This document shows, piece by piece, positions 26,030 through 41,400 of a stretch of 64,000 bases of DNA. The stretch spans positions 550,001-614,000 of the forward strand of contig JAODUP010000055.1 in assembly GCA_025642065.1 (NCBI GenBank). Direction: 5' to 3'. Origin of the DNA: Paralvinella palmiformis. Taxonomy: Eukaryota > Annelida > Polychaeta > Terebellida > Alvinellidae. Position numbers and translations under genes: made by a program. The notes beneath the pieces were generated by a model. It did no database searches. It was not told the origin of the DNA and worked only from the letters and a program-made list of their open reading frames with translations. Numbering within the stretch: position 1 is the stretch's first letter; each line of letters starts with the position of its first letter.

Positions 26030-29000
26030 CACATGTATAACTACATTATAATCTAATAATTAATGACTGGCATTACTTATCTTTGCTGATGCAAAAAAAC
26101 AAATACCTGAGCACATTATATGATATCATAAACAGATAAATGACAGTGTGATCTAACAGATAACAAAGAGGTGCTGATGAAAAGAAGACTAAAAATGACC
26201 AAGGAAATAAATTATTAAAATATATATGAAGATTAGAAGAAAAAAAACCAACCAAACTTGTTAACAAAGGAAGCCAAGTAATCCCAGATACCACAGTTTA
26301 AACCAGCTGAGTGCTCCTTTAATTCATAAAGTATCTCATCCATCTCAAAAGAAGCCAGAACATTTTCTATGAGCACGCATGCCTTGATTGTCCCTGGTGT
26401 GATATCTAACTGGAAACATTAAACATGGTACGCTGTCAGATTTAGAAAGTAAAATACATAATTTAGGAATTTTATTGTATATTTATAGTCTTACTGCTGG
26501 TTTGTTTTCAATCTGATTTGCTTTACTGAAGTTGAACTGAATTAGCTTCATTGTGTATCTTTTACACTTTGATCAAATCAAATTTTTACTGGACAAGTTG
26601 AGCAATGGTGTAATGCTTTCATTTGTTTAAACCCCAGTCTCGACATAAAATTTAAACAAAGCAGTGACGCCTCACACAGAGATTTAAGCCAAGCCGAGCC
26701 AACATTTAATGAATCGTCCTAATCATGAGCTGTATAAAATTCTATTTAGGCAAGCTGAACAAAAGCGATATCATTCTAAACCAAATGAAATTATTAGTGT
26801 TAAATTAAAAATTAGTATTAGTGTCACACTGAATAAAACAAAAACAGTGTTAAAGAAATCGCTACAACAAATGTGGTTCAAATACAGACCCGCTTTTCAG
26901 TCCACACAAATATTTCATTCCACAGTCTGGCTTCTAAATGTCCTTCAAGCTTTGAAAAGAAAACAGACTTCTATTCAGTTCAAACTGATTTTGCATCTAA
27001 CAGAAAACCAGAAAGATGTAACCAAAATTGAGAAGTTATTTTATTAATGTCATTGTTAATATAATTATTTTATAAAACCAGTTGGGTTATCTTCATACCT
27101 TTGGCAGATAAAAGAATGGCCCACTTTGATATTTAATCAGAAGCTTGGCATTGTGGTACATAAGTAAACCAAAGTCAAACAATGCTCCGGGTACTGACCT
27201 TCCATCCACCTGTAGTATAAATCAAAGGGCTAAACGGCTACGCATGATACAGAAAGCTGATACATGGATTATGATTACCAACATTGTTACATGAACAAAA
27301 GTTATATAAGTTAAAACAGATTTTTTCCCTAATTACTACTCCCCCCACGTCTGGTAAAATGTAAACGTCACTATAACCGAGTTGAGTCACGACTCCTAAA
27401 TAATTAGATTCATAATACAGAATTCTCTCTGAAACCAGTGGAGAAATATGGCCCAAAAACACAAACAGCCACACCTGTTAATAGTTTGTATGTCAAACAT
27501 AAAACAAGTCTAACCATAAGAAACACTGATACCAATTGATACTGATCAAAGGATATCATGGCTAATGCTCAGTTAGTGGACCTGATTGTACTCATCTTTT
27601 AAAAGGTGACTTAGGATGATTATAGGTTTGCAATTTACAGCTATTGTCTGTGATTGCACGTACAAGCACAATCATTCGATGATGATTAAACGATGAGAAT
27701 CAGCATCATCAAGCAGCTGGTGGTGCTGATTCTAACACCGTCAGATAAGTGTCTTTAAAATTATGTTGGATCAACAAATGGTACTGCCATTGACATTTCT
27801 AATTTTGATGGTATAAGACTCCAGCAAATTATTACCTGCCTATTATATTGTGTAAAACTTTTGAACTATTTAAATGACTGGTTAACAATGAAACAAAAAC
27901 AAGTTCTTTCATAATACAGATGTACATTAATACAAAGTGCTTCTGAACAATGCCATAACCATAGAACATGGTTTATGCTTAGAAAACACTATTCAACTCT
28001 CATATAATTATGAGTTTTATCAGAACTGCAGCAGTATGACAAAACGAAATCCTCCATTAAACTGTACACATTCGTGTAGAGTCTAGCATCCAGAAAGTAC
28101 AGATGTGATCCAATGTCATCTGGCTGGCATATTTCCCTCAATCACTACACCATAGAAATAACCCTATTTACTGACCATTACGTTGTTTTCTATCATATTC
28201 CAAGCACGTGGACGCAGCATCAGCACTGGACATTTATCTATTGGAGGCACACCTAAAAATAAAACATATTTAAACAATTAAGAGTTGACTGACCACAAAA
28301 ACAATTCGATGTGAGTAACTAATACAATCACTGAATGTAATTACCTACTTTTTGTTAGGTAAATTAGACAAACCGTCTCTGTAAAGGAGATGTCAGTGTC
28401 CATAAACTTAACAAAATGTGCTAACTAAATAAACCAATTTCTTAACTAGCAGACAGTTTGTTGTCATTTTTATTTTTAGTCTTTGCTTTATACTTAACAT
28501 ATCCATGATAAGGTCATATAAAAATTATTCCATGTCACAGAATACGTAAGTTTAAAGTTAAACTATTTCTTGGAATACAACTGTTTAATAATCTAAATAG
28601 AAATGACAGTTAAAACAAACTAATAATAAACCTATCACTAGACAAATAATTTTGGAAAATAGGTAAATTATATGCATTCGTGTTGGAATACTTTGAAAAG
28701 TATTCATATCATAAATAGTTTCACAAACTGATCTCATTAGATCTCACTAATGTTTATTTCAGGATTTGTTCCCGCAACAGAGAACTACAGATCATAACAA
28801 GCCTTTAATAATTTTCTGATAATTCCAGAACAACATTATTACTGGAATGCAAAATGATAATAATGTATATTTAATAAAGACCCCCCCCCGAATATCTAAA
28901 AGCCAATCAAAGATATTGTACAGTGATAACCCAAATAATATGTCTGCAAAAACCAAATCAAAGATTTGAATGATAACTATTACTTATTTGTAAAAAACAG

Positions 29001-32000
29001 CTTTGAACAGGTGAGTTTTCAGAACAGACTTTTGAAGAGACGATGCATTTCTAATATCCAGCGGCAACCTGTTGCACAAACTGTGGGGGGCTGTATTGGT
29101 AAACAAGCCATCAAATTATGACCTGACCATATTATTTTTTGGTGGGATTTATACAGTAAAATTTCACCAAAACTAAATATTATGCAGGAAAACATGACAG
29201 GACTGGAATGCCGAACATTGCATGCACAATAAATCAATGTTGATCTAACACGAATTTATTTAATGTAGGTCTGTCTACCGGTGACTTTCTGAGAACATTC
29301 CTGACACCTGTCACGAACTGGTCAAGTACTGTCCATCTCAACCTCAGAGTAAACATACTGAAAGCCATTTATTGCAACCATAAATATAATAAAATAAGAA
29401 TAAGTTATTGAGGATATATGTACAGTAACTTACACCCTATATATATATATATATATATATGTGTACAGTCAGAATCTGTTAATCTGACAAGGTTTGTCAC
29501 ATGATAACATGTTGGATAAACGAGAATGTCGGAATATCGAGTCAGTAATCTGTCACATATTTTAAAATCATAAGATATACCTTAGTATTCAAACCAATAT
29601 TCAAAAACCGGGCACAATGATACAGAAGCCATTGATCATTTTGATGTTTGTTAAATACATACATTATAAAGAAATACTGGTGTCACTGTGTCCATCAGAT
29701 TAACTTATGACTGCTCATAGGAAAGATCATATTTGTGATTGTAATTAGCCATGAATGATTATGACTGGCTATCAGATAGCCACAAGCAATGGAAGCATTA
29801 TGTGTCAGTGTGTGTGGTCAAGGACAATTGTAATTGGTTCCGATATAGCAATTATTGTGGGTGGGCAGGTTAATTAACCATTTCTGACCAAATGGTGGTG
29901 TGTCTTGCATGACTGAACTAGCAAAACTATTTGACAAAGTTTTTGGTTGTCGGATTATCGAGTTCATTTTACATTGAAATGTCACATTCTGTTAGCGAAA
30001 TGAAGTGTCGGAGTCGGAACGCGGAACACGATTTCGTCGGATTAAATTCATTTATAATGGAGCTAAATCCGTCACAGGCAATAAATGTGCCGGATGGTGG
30101 ATTTGTCGGATAAATGATGTCCAGATTAATGGATCCTGACTGTATATATATAGATAAATATATAAAATTAAGCAACAAATGTACTATTAAACTATAGCAT
30201 TTGGGATATTCATGATATATTTCAGAAATACTCCCCCATACATCTGTCTACAACGAAGTATACCATTGTATAAAATTATCAAATAAATTCGCCCCAGTGA
30301 AGCAGCTGGTGTATAGTAATAAATAAACATATCCATACAAATGACTTGGATTATATATACCATAGAGCAAATGTATTACCTGGAATTTTGTTATGCACAG
30401 CTCTCCAAACATTATACATTCCTTTCAACTGGTTCCCCCAAACTGGACAGTGGCCATCATCAAAGTCTGCCTGAAAGAGCCAAAAATAGAATTTATTTTA
30501 CTTGAAACAATCAATTTTACATAAAAAGTGTGTTGCCATATTCTGTTTCAAATAAATTAAAATATTACCTATAAAATTAAGACTAAAATATATGCCATTT
30601 TCAATAAGAATATTTTTATTTTGCGTTAAATGCAGAAGAATGTAATTAATTAAGATCATTTTAAATGGTATGTGTGTGTGTGTGTGTGTGTGTGCATGTG
30701 TGCGTGTGTCCATGCATGCAAGTCTGAGCACATTTCTGTCTAAATGAAGTGCTACACACAAATCGGATTCAGCTGTTTGTCACTTCATCAAAACCAGCAA
30801 TTAGTCTGCCAAACACAGAGCCAGTGGATGTTGGCAGATATTAAGACAATTTAGTTCATTTACACATGGAAATAACATCAGCGTATCCAAGCACTTTGTA
30901 AGTATGCTCTTGCTGAGCTATCACACATTATCACAAGAAATAAACACCACAGCTGCTTTTTGCTAAACAAAGGACAACGAGAAAGAGATTTTCTCTTTGC
31001 GGTCTCCGACTAACTGACAGAATAAATAATGTGGTTTGTAAAACAAGATACTTTCACCTCAAGCCGCAACCTAAACGAATAAGAAACCTATATATCTAAA
31101 ACCATTTTGGGGGTTGAAAATAATACAGTATATAGCCACAGGTATTAGTTCCCTCATATAGTTGAAGTTTTTTTTGGCTGCATCAGCACTGTTAGAAGAA
31201 TAACGCTGTGCATTTATCTTGTATGTATGGTGCTTTTTAAAGGCTACTTTTGTGGACAAGGTATGCTAAAAGGGCTGAGCAACCTCCAAAGGCAATGAGG
31301 CGAAGTGAAAGATGAAACAGCCTTCTGATATAGCCCAGCCTGGGGTTTGAACCCAGGTGCTATAGATCTGTGGCCAACAGCGCTGCCAGTTAGGCCACGG
31401 AGGCGCCCACTGAGCTTGTATGACACTTATTGATATTAAACAGCAATGACCTGACTGATGGCGTTACAAAGTTTCCCTATTTTTTTTTGGCATGTCATGG
31501 CTTGAAACAGTGAAAACATCAGTAATCAGCCAGCCATATTCTGTAATAAACCAGCATATGACAACCCAATAAGCAATCTTTCACCGGCCTTTTTCAGGCA
31601 ATGGAACAGGTAGAAGGTGTCATAGATGGCGGAGGATGTGTGAATATAAGGTACTAATAGATGTAACAACAGACACCAACACATGAAGTGACACCTCACC
31701 ATAATTAATTAACACTCCAGGTGGGCTGAGCAAACAACAGCAAAAGGCAGTTGGCCATCTGGGGGTAGCCACTGATCAAAGTGGTCTATATAAGGTAAGA
31801 GAACTGCGTCTAGAGCACACTTGGCGGCCACTGACCACCATAGACAAGCAACAGATGCAGTGAGTTAGATACCTAGCCTTAGCTCCAAGGAACCAATGAA
31901 ATGAGAAGAAGAGCAAGTAAAAGGGTAAGAGACAACTATGCTAGTTTCTGACTTGGTTTTCTGTGATAACTGTTTAATCTGATATCTGGCTTTAACAGAG

Positions 32001-32172
32001 AACATAAAGTGTGTGTGTGCGCGCATGCACGGGCGTGTGCGTGCATGCACATTTATTTGTCTGTGTGGATATTTTTTGTTTGCATATGTTGTTATATATG
32101 TGGATATTTTGTGTGTGCATGTGTGTATCCATGTGTACCTGCATGCATGGATGAGTGGGTATTTGTTGTGTG

Positions 32173-32211
<39 letters not shown>

Positions 32212-32414
32212 GTGCATGCGTATTTTAGGCTGCATAGATAATCTCCATGTTCACCTGCTGAATTCTGTTTATCACAAAGTCCACAATGCCACAGGATGCC
32301 TGTTGTGTATCTTAGGTAATATTACAACAGAGGTGCAAGAGGGTCATTGTGAGCTTCCAAAATTCCCAATCAGTTTGGATATTATATCACAGTAATCAGC
32401 TCTCTCTCTCTCTC

Positions 32415-32484
<70 letters not shown>

Positions 32485-35400
32485 GGTGCATGCACATGTC
32501 ACTGTGTGTGTGTGTGTGTCTATATATGTATGTGTGTGTGTGTGCACATGTGCTGGTGTGTGTGCACACACACACACTTGTATGCACATATATGCAATCA
32601 TACATTCATATGCATACCTTTAAGTAAAACCCAATTACCGTAGTATAATTAATCTATAGATCATCTAAACACTGGCTGGGTAACTCGACAAGGTTGATGT
32701 TTGATTTCACCACAACATGGGTAGGGATGTCTAATTAATTACACAAATGTTATATAACTGTAAGCTATTCATTTCAATTACAGTGTACTGGTCTTACAAG
32801 GAACACAGTGGAAGTGAGCTTACAATAATAGACCTACTGTTTAGGGTCAGGTCATCTATTTCAATCATCACGCCTTGAACACATGACTAAAGATTAGCGG
32901 ATAGGAAAAGAAGACATGGTTTGGGTTTAATTGTAAGTTAAAGATTATTCAATAAATAGGAGACAGTATGGAAAAGGAAAGGTTTAGACAGAGACAAGCA
33001 GAGTATCACGACACGAAACCATGTATTATCAAACTGTATAGATGGCGGCTGTTACACCAAGATTAAGGTAATGGAAATACATTCACCGAGGAGAATAATC
33101 GGGAGAATTACCTAATCATAGTTTGTGGAAAAATTATGTCAATGTTGTGTCAATCAAATTGGGTGACGGCAGTAGGACGATATCGGATGATTGGAAGTGT
33201 ACAACAAGGGAAGTTAATCTGGAAAATAACATCAGCAATCTAAGACATTCCATTAACAGTAATCAACATATATCATACGAGACAGCGAGAGTATAATGAT
33301 CGTATTTGATATTAGCTGTGTCTGAAAATATAACTGGTTCAAACGTAAACATGTAATGTTAAAACAATGGCCATGCTATTTCGAGTTGATATCAATTCCA
33401 TCTGTTCTCGAATAACACTGTAATATATCGCAGAGAATAATGTCAATTGTTCAATGAAGAATTGCGTACAGCTTCGAAGGTATCAGAAAAACATTCTGAA
33501 AAACACGGATTTGGTGGTCTGATGAACGAGTGGTTCATTTACACTCAGCACTGGTCACCCCCGCACCCCCTGGAATGGAACATATGGTCAAGAGATAAAT
33601 CCATAGAGAAACATCCCAGGTACAGGTATGAGTCTGATTTGAAAGGTGGTCTGATGAGGTTTTGTGAGATGTTCATTGGTTGCTGCAAGTCCAATGACCA
33701 TCTTACAGACACCATTATGCCCCCGTATAAACTCATCGGATAATCTACTCGACATGGAGTGAGTGTGTGTCCGTGAGTGATGATTTGTTTGGCCTTGGCA
33801 CTGGTCAAACATAAGACATATGGCCGTGGTGTAAACACATATGGAAACCTCGCGCCAACACGGATGACCTGATTCAGTCTAAGCCCTGGTCTCGACTTGT
33901 GCGGCACAATGCACTGACCACTGCTATACAGGGAGCACACTAAGGAGGGTAGAATGGTGAACAGCCACATTGTGACCTGTGATGATGATGATGATGATTG
34001 ATGTTTTATGGCCACTTTTGTGCACAAGGTAGGCTAAATGGGTCAAGCGACCTCCAAAGGTAATGAGGCGAATTTAAAGACAAAACAACTTTCAGATATG
34101 CCCACGCCGAGATTTGAACACGGGTGATAGTGATCTGTAGTCCAACACGCTACCACTAAACCACGGAGGAGCCCCACATTGTGACCTGTGAAGAATAGTG
34201 TGACATTCAGTACAGATCTCATTCATACCATCCTGGTTGTCAATATCTGGGTTTGTAATGTGATCATGGTTATCAAACTGAAACCTGACCACGGTGCAAA
34301 ATTCAGACTTTGTCAGCCTGAACCTCTGACCATCTAGTGATGATGATGGTGATGATGATGATGATGAGACATATAGGGCATGATACAGCAGATTATGAAT
34401 TGGTGTAATGTTGATGACTCAGTTGGCAGTTTGACACTGATCATCTTTTACACTTAGCCATTTCTGTCTAGATATCAACAACAGAACTACTACAGATTTG
34501 GTGTAAACCTAAATATACTTATTAATTTATGGCATTTGACTTCAATGTATCTGTGTATGATGTAAACAAACTGATGTGCACTTGATTAGTATACATAGGG
34601 CGCCTCCGTGGTCTAGCGGTAGTGTGTTGGACTACAGATCACTACCACCTGTGTTCGAATCTCAGTGTTCGAATCTGAAGGGTGTTTCAAATTTGACTTC
34701 GCTTCATTAGCTTCGGACGTTGCTCGACCCATTTAGCATACCATGTGCACAAAAGTGGCCATAAAACACCAATCATCATCATCATCAGTATATATAATAT
34801 AAAATGGACAGCTCATGGTAATTTAACCAAATCTAGTAATATCGCCACTACAGCAATATTATACAAATTCTAGTAATATCGCCACTATAGCAACATTATA
34901 CAAATTCCTGTAATATCGCCACTACAGCAACATTTTGCGATAACAGTAATAAAAAAATAGAAACACAGTCATGGACAGATGTGTGAGCTAGAAGTGATTA
35001 TTATAGTTAAAAAGATGCTTCACATCTGAGTATTAACAAAATAGATTTAACGTGCAAGACCAAACTTCATCGAAGTTAGATTATTAACTGACACCGACCT
35101 GAATACCTTCAGCAGGTGATTGCAAAGAAGCTATAAAATGTTCGGCATTGCTGGGTGACACATCTCCCAAATCCACATGACGGCACTGGAGCCGCGGAGG
35201 CACAGGACTTACACTCCAATCTTTGTGGCGGATATACTGTGTGTTGTCTAGAAAGTCTGGTAAACCGTTAAACTGGTCCAATTCAATTTTGCGCATTTTC
35301 CTCCTGTTCAGCATCTGAAAATATTTATTATGAAAATTCAATATAACATTTTGGCTAATGCTAAAACAGTAATAATAATAATAATAATGTTACTAAGATA

Positions 35401-38400
35401 GCTCGAAACACTGATGAACGTATTCACCAGTAAACAATTAAATAGCCATTGCTAAACATAAAGTCATAAATAATGAAGAAAACTGCTGTTAACACAATGT
35501 GTGTGTGTGTGTGTTGATTTATTTAGTCAAGAGTGCTAGCTACACCTTGAACACATAACCAAAAGGTGACTTCCTAGGGAAACATCACACAAACCCAGGT
35601 ATATGTTACATCTGAACCAACGACACAGAGGACTGCAGCACAATGAACTAACAACTGCTCTATCAAAGCACCCATATATATATATATATATATATATAGT
35701 GTGTGTAATTTTTTCATACTGAAACATGCTATCTATATCACTAAAAATCTGTAGTATAAAATTGTTCCATGATTACAACGCATTTCACCTAAATATGAAG
35801 ATGGCCTATCTATAAACAGGAAAAAAGGAAACAGGAAAAAATAAACAAAATTGGGTAGGATAAAGGAAACAGGAAAAAAGGAATGGAAAGAAACAAATCA
35901 TCATACTTTATCACGAGACCAAATAATTCACGCCCCAAAAACCCCACACACAAACAAATCATAAATCAATATTATGATTTTATTGCAATTGCATATTCAT
36001 TACATCACATTTTGTGACATATTTTGATAATTCATTCACATTTCCATTGTACCGGTACATAACATATCATACGCATTATTTTATACCACATGCAGACCTC
36101 ATACCACATCATCACAATAGTTTAATAATTCAATCTGTTAAAAACTTTTGGTGATATGAATGCTGTGTCCAACACCATTGAGAAAGGTTGAATGGATTTG
36201 GAGTGATCGGCACGGTCCGGCACAGGGTTCTCAGTCTCTTCTGAAGACATACTCGGTCATAGTTGGTGCGCTTCTTGGAAGGGTTCCCAAATGGCATCTC
36301 GTTGGAGTACTGTGCGACCAGTGAATTCCTCATGCTGGATAACCATTCGCACTGAAAGGTGGTGATCAGAGGTAGACAGAGTACAACAGAGTCCAAGATT
36401 GGTGTTCCCATCACCCGGGGAGCCAATCGTAAATATGCCACACCGACGTACGTCTCATCGAAGTAGGAGACCAGATCCACGGCTGCTGCTGGTGCGCTGT
36501 TATCGAGGTGCTCATTCTCATTGTACTCCATGATCAGTCCAAGCTTCTAGGTCTCACACCGGGTGCTCCGAGTCAGGTGGGAAAAATACCTCTACTCTGC
36601 ACATCCCTACCGAATACACCTGCTACTGCTCCGAGTACACCCTCCTCAAAGTATATCAATCGCAAAATCCATATTATTCACACCTGTCTTGTTTTGTCTA
36701 TTTATCTTTGCCTCCATATACATACACAATACATTTAAAACATACATGTTACTGAATCAATTAATATCCTAAAACAGATATAAAAGTGTGTTTATCACAG
36801 TTCACATATGACCAACTTATAAAACTTGACTCCTGCAGATCTATGGTTGTCTTTACACATGGTATTTTAAGAGTTTGTAACAATGGTGCATTACAACAAC
36901 AACCTAATGCAGCTTTTAATAGTTTTGCTTGTAACATTTCAAGATTTCACATGACAGACTTATTTTGATACAAACATTGTAAGCCGTATACTAGCACTGG
37001 ACAAACAGCTGCATTAAAATATGAGTGATGGTAGATGACTTAGAGCTCCTCATACATAAACCAGCTCCTTGTAATCCATAGAATTCTCTATGGGTAGCTT
37101 TAATAAGTACTTCAACATGGCTCTTCGATTCATTTGTCAGAATCACACCAAGATGTACGATATGGTCATTCTCATTCAGAGAATCACCATTCATGTGTCA
37201 TAATCTGTCATGAAAGCGTGTCTAGCCAAATGTTGTGCACTTTGTCTTGGTAGGGTTAGAGCTGAGGCCTTGTTTGGTGATGTAACTGTTTGCAGCTTCT
37301 ATTAGCGTCTGTATTCTGGTTACTGTAAGGCTACACAACAATAGGTCATCTGGGTAACAACATGCATTATAAGATACATTGTTTACCCCTAATGCTACGA
37401 GTCATGCTGGAAAGGCATTCTACCATACCCTGGTATAAAAGGTTAAATAAGAATGGCGATGAGAGACCACCATGCCTAGTCCATTTGTATAATACCTAAT
37501 GCTATGCACAGCATTAACATGTTACAAAGAACAGATGCCACATTAGTAGCCCATTTAACATGCTCAGCATTCACTCCATCAATGCCGGGTGCACACTGGT
37601 ACGGAGTTTGTACGGATAAAGTTGGAACATGTTCTGTCAAAGTAAAGTCCCTATATACTAGATGTTGTAGTGCATATTAACCAACCATTCTGCTTCAACG
37701 TTGAAGTTTTCTTCGTCTATATTGTCAGCCTAAACTATTTAGTTTCATAACAGTTTTGTAAGGTAGCCAACCTGACATCATCAACAGTGGATCTAGTGGT
37801 GAACACACTACGACAAACTAAGTAACAGAACTTGGTAATCAATTGTGGCGGGAAGTATGACCGGCTCTCGATGTAATGGCACCGGAATATTTCTCGGATA
37901 GTTCAGCTATTAGATAAGTTACACCAGTGAAACTGGTGTATTTTGCATATTATGTAATATAGATTTAATTTAGATTAATATAAATTGATTATATTTAGTT
38001 ATTTTGTATTTCTTGTATTTTCTTTTAACTGCTCATTTGACGCCCTATATTATCGCCCGCTCCAGTGTTTCCCATAAGAACTCGGTTTTTGCTTGTGTAT
38101 GTTTTGTTTTATTTTATTTTTTTATTTAAATTTTTCACTTATTTTATTTCTATAATTATAATGAATTATAGTAGAGATCAGTTGCTTGCATTACGACCCT
38201 ATGGTGATAATACCATTTGTTTAGCGATGCGCCCACGTAGTGGAAAACATCCAAAGCAGATTGGGTCTGATGCCAGTAATTTGATCACTGTGCCAATAAC
38301 ACCATATAATGGCACAGCTGTACAAAATGTAAGTATTGGTCTTATTAACTGTCAGTCGATCTGTAATAAATCAGATGAAATATCTGATGTTGTTAAGGAT

Positions 38401-41400
38401 ATGGATCTTGATGCTCTTGTCATAACAGAGACTTGGCTGACTGGTAATGTTTCAGACCAGAAGATTGTTGGTGATGTGACTCCAGCTGGATATTCATTCC
38501 ACCATGCAGCTCGGATTCACAAAAAGGTGGGGGAGTCGGCATTCTTCTCCGTGATTCTTTGAAGTGTGAAACCCATTTGCGTTTTCAGGCTAAGTCTTTT
38601 GAAAATTACCAACTGACTTTTATATCTGGGGGGATAAGTGTTCGTGTAGCTATTATCTACCGATTACACCCCACTAAGAAAAATGGCCTGAAAGCAGCAG
38701 ATTTCTTCAAGGAATTTTCGGAATTTGTTGACTCTCTTGCTACCAACAGTGGTCATCTGTTGATCTTAGGTGATTTCAATATACATTGGGATTGCCAGAG
38801 GAATGCAGATACCAAACAACTGGCTGACATTCTTAGATCTGCCAATCTCAGGCAGCATGTCCAAGAAAGAACACACAGACATGGTCACATCTTAGATCTT
38901 GTCATCTCCCGTGTCTGTGTCTTCCATGCTGTCTGATCATTTCCTTGTTGACATTAATGTATCTTTACAGAAACAATCTGTTTCAGCTAAAGATATTTCA
39001 TATAGAAGATACAAGTCAATTGACAAAGAGGCTTTTCTTGCTGATCTGCGAGTCTCTTCTCTGGTATTGGATCCACCGGATGATGTGGATCATCTGGTGG
39101 ATCTCTATGATAATACATTGAGAGACATTGTAGATCAACATGCACCTTTAAGGACAAAGGAAATGCCAAGCAGACCAATGCTTCCATGGTATAATAAGAA
39201 CATACAGGCTGCAAAGAGACACAGAAGGTATTGTGAGCGTCTGTGGATCAGGACCAGTTTGTGTGTTCATTTTGAAATGTTCAAGGTCAGTAAAATTCTT
39301 GTTAAAAATACCCTTGCCTCTGCTAAATCCGAATACTATAATAGAAAGATCAAAGCATCCAAGGGAAATCAAAGGACTGTTTTCAGTGTTGTGAATAAAG
39401 TATTACATAAAAGTCAAACTGTCCTCCCAAATAATATCAACTCAGATAAAGATATGGCCCATTGTTTTAATAACTTCTTCTGTCAAAAAATATTAAATAT
39501 ACATAGTGGGTTCCAGTCCAGCACCTTATCACAGGGTACACCATTGGTAGAAGAGTCCTGCATATCCATGATGGATACATTTGAGCCTTTTACAGAGACT
39601 GATATCAGACAGTTGCTGAAAAAGTCATCTAATGCTTTCTGTGCAGTTGACCCTATGCCTACATGGCTTGTGAAAGATTGTCTGGATGTTCTGATAAACC
39701 CAATTACAAATATAGTTAATAAATCATTATCTCTGGGTGTTTTCCCAAGATCCATGAAAGCTGCCCTTGTAAAACCATTAATAAAAAAACCACACTCTGG
39801 ACTGTAATATTCTAAACAATTACAGACCTGTTTCAAATCTTACATTTTTATCTAAAGTTATAGAAAAGGCAGTTGCTTTCCATCTAAACAAATATTTAAT
39901 CAATAATAACCTTAATGAATCACTACAGTCTGCCTATAAAAGTGGTCACAGCACTGAAACAGCCTTGGTTCGAGTGAAAAATGATATTATGATGTCAATT
40001 GATCAAGGTAAGCCAGTAATACTTGTTCTTCTGGACCTGTCTGCTGCATTTGATACAGTTGACCATAATGTACTTTTCTCTAGGTTAAAAGACATGTTTG
40101 GTCTGTCAGGTAGAGTACTTGAATGGTTTAGATCCTATCTGGAACAACGCTCCCAGAGAGTGTCTGTTCATGGTATTTTATCTGACATTCAGTTTTTGTT
40201 ATCTGGTGTACCACAGGGTTCAGTTCTTGGTCCTCTGGTTTTCACAATGTATACCCGTCCTCTTGGGATCATTGCGCAGCGATATGGGATTAAATATCAC
40301 TTGTATGCTGATGACACACAGCTGTATATATCACTGGATCCTGACAATGAGTTAAATTTCTCCTCTTCCTTGAAGAATTTAGAACATTGTATTGCCGATA
40401 TCCGGCTATGGATGACTCAAAATCTTCTAAAACTAAATGATAATAAAACAAATATTTTATATTTGGCATCACCACATTGTGTTAAATCCCTAAAGACACC
40501 AGCATTACAGATGGGTGCATCTTCGATTACCCCTAATGGGTCAGTAAAAAATCTAGGGGTTATTTTTGACCAATGTATTAACATGCATGAACATGTCACA
40601 TCAGTATGCCGAGCTGCCTACTACCATCTTAAGAACATCCACTGTTTAAAAGCATTTTTGACACAAGAATCACTTTTAACTGTAGTTCATGCCTTTGTTA
40701 CATCTCGTATAGACTATTGTAACTCCCTGTTATATGGCATATCTGATTATAACATTAATCGCCTTCAGCGAATTCAGAATAGTGCAGCTCGCATTGTAAC
40801 AAATACTAGAAAATATGATCATATTACCCCAATTCTTCAAAAACTACATTGGCTACCTGTTAGACAGCGTATCCATTTTAAGATTCTGTTAATAACTTAT
40901 AAATCTATTAATGATATGGCACCAGAATACCTGTGTGAACTGGTTTCCATTAGAAAGTCATCCCGAAAACTCAGGTCATCCAGTCAGATACTATTGCAGG
41001 TGCCAGTGTCTCGGCTCAAGTCATATGGTGATTGTGCGTTTAGTGTTGCAGCCCCCAATTTGTGGAATAAGTTGCCAGCAAATATTAGAAATTCGTCGTC
41101 TCTTGGAAATTTTAAGTCTCTTCTAAAAACACACCTATTTAAGGTCGCTTTCACAGATAAATAGTTATTATCTTTTAAATCATTACAGGGTTTTTACAGA
41201 CATTATTTGGGGTATTATTAAATTACATATTATTTGTACAGCGCCTTTGAATGGCTCCTGCTAGTAAGGGCGCTTTATTAAATATACATTATTATTATTT
41301 ATTATTATGTTCCTCACTCCAAGTTAGAAGTCCACTTGTCTGAATGTCTGTGTTACAGCAGTGTTAACAGCCCTATGGCAGGCATCGTGAAATGCTTTTT

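Noticed and set aside
26709..27047. A 112-codon plus-strand frame
   Set aside because: It lies antisense over a real malate synthase exon and an intron, and has no protein features.
32009..32643. Cys/Val-rich and Thr/His-rich open frames
   Set aside because: They are translations of GT/CA microsatellites.
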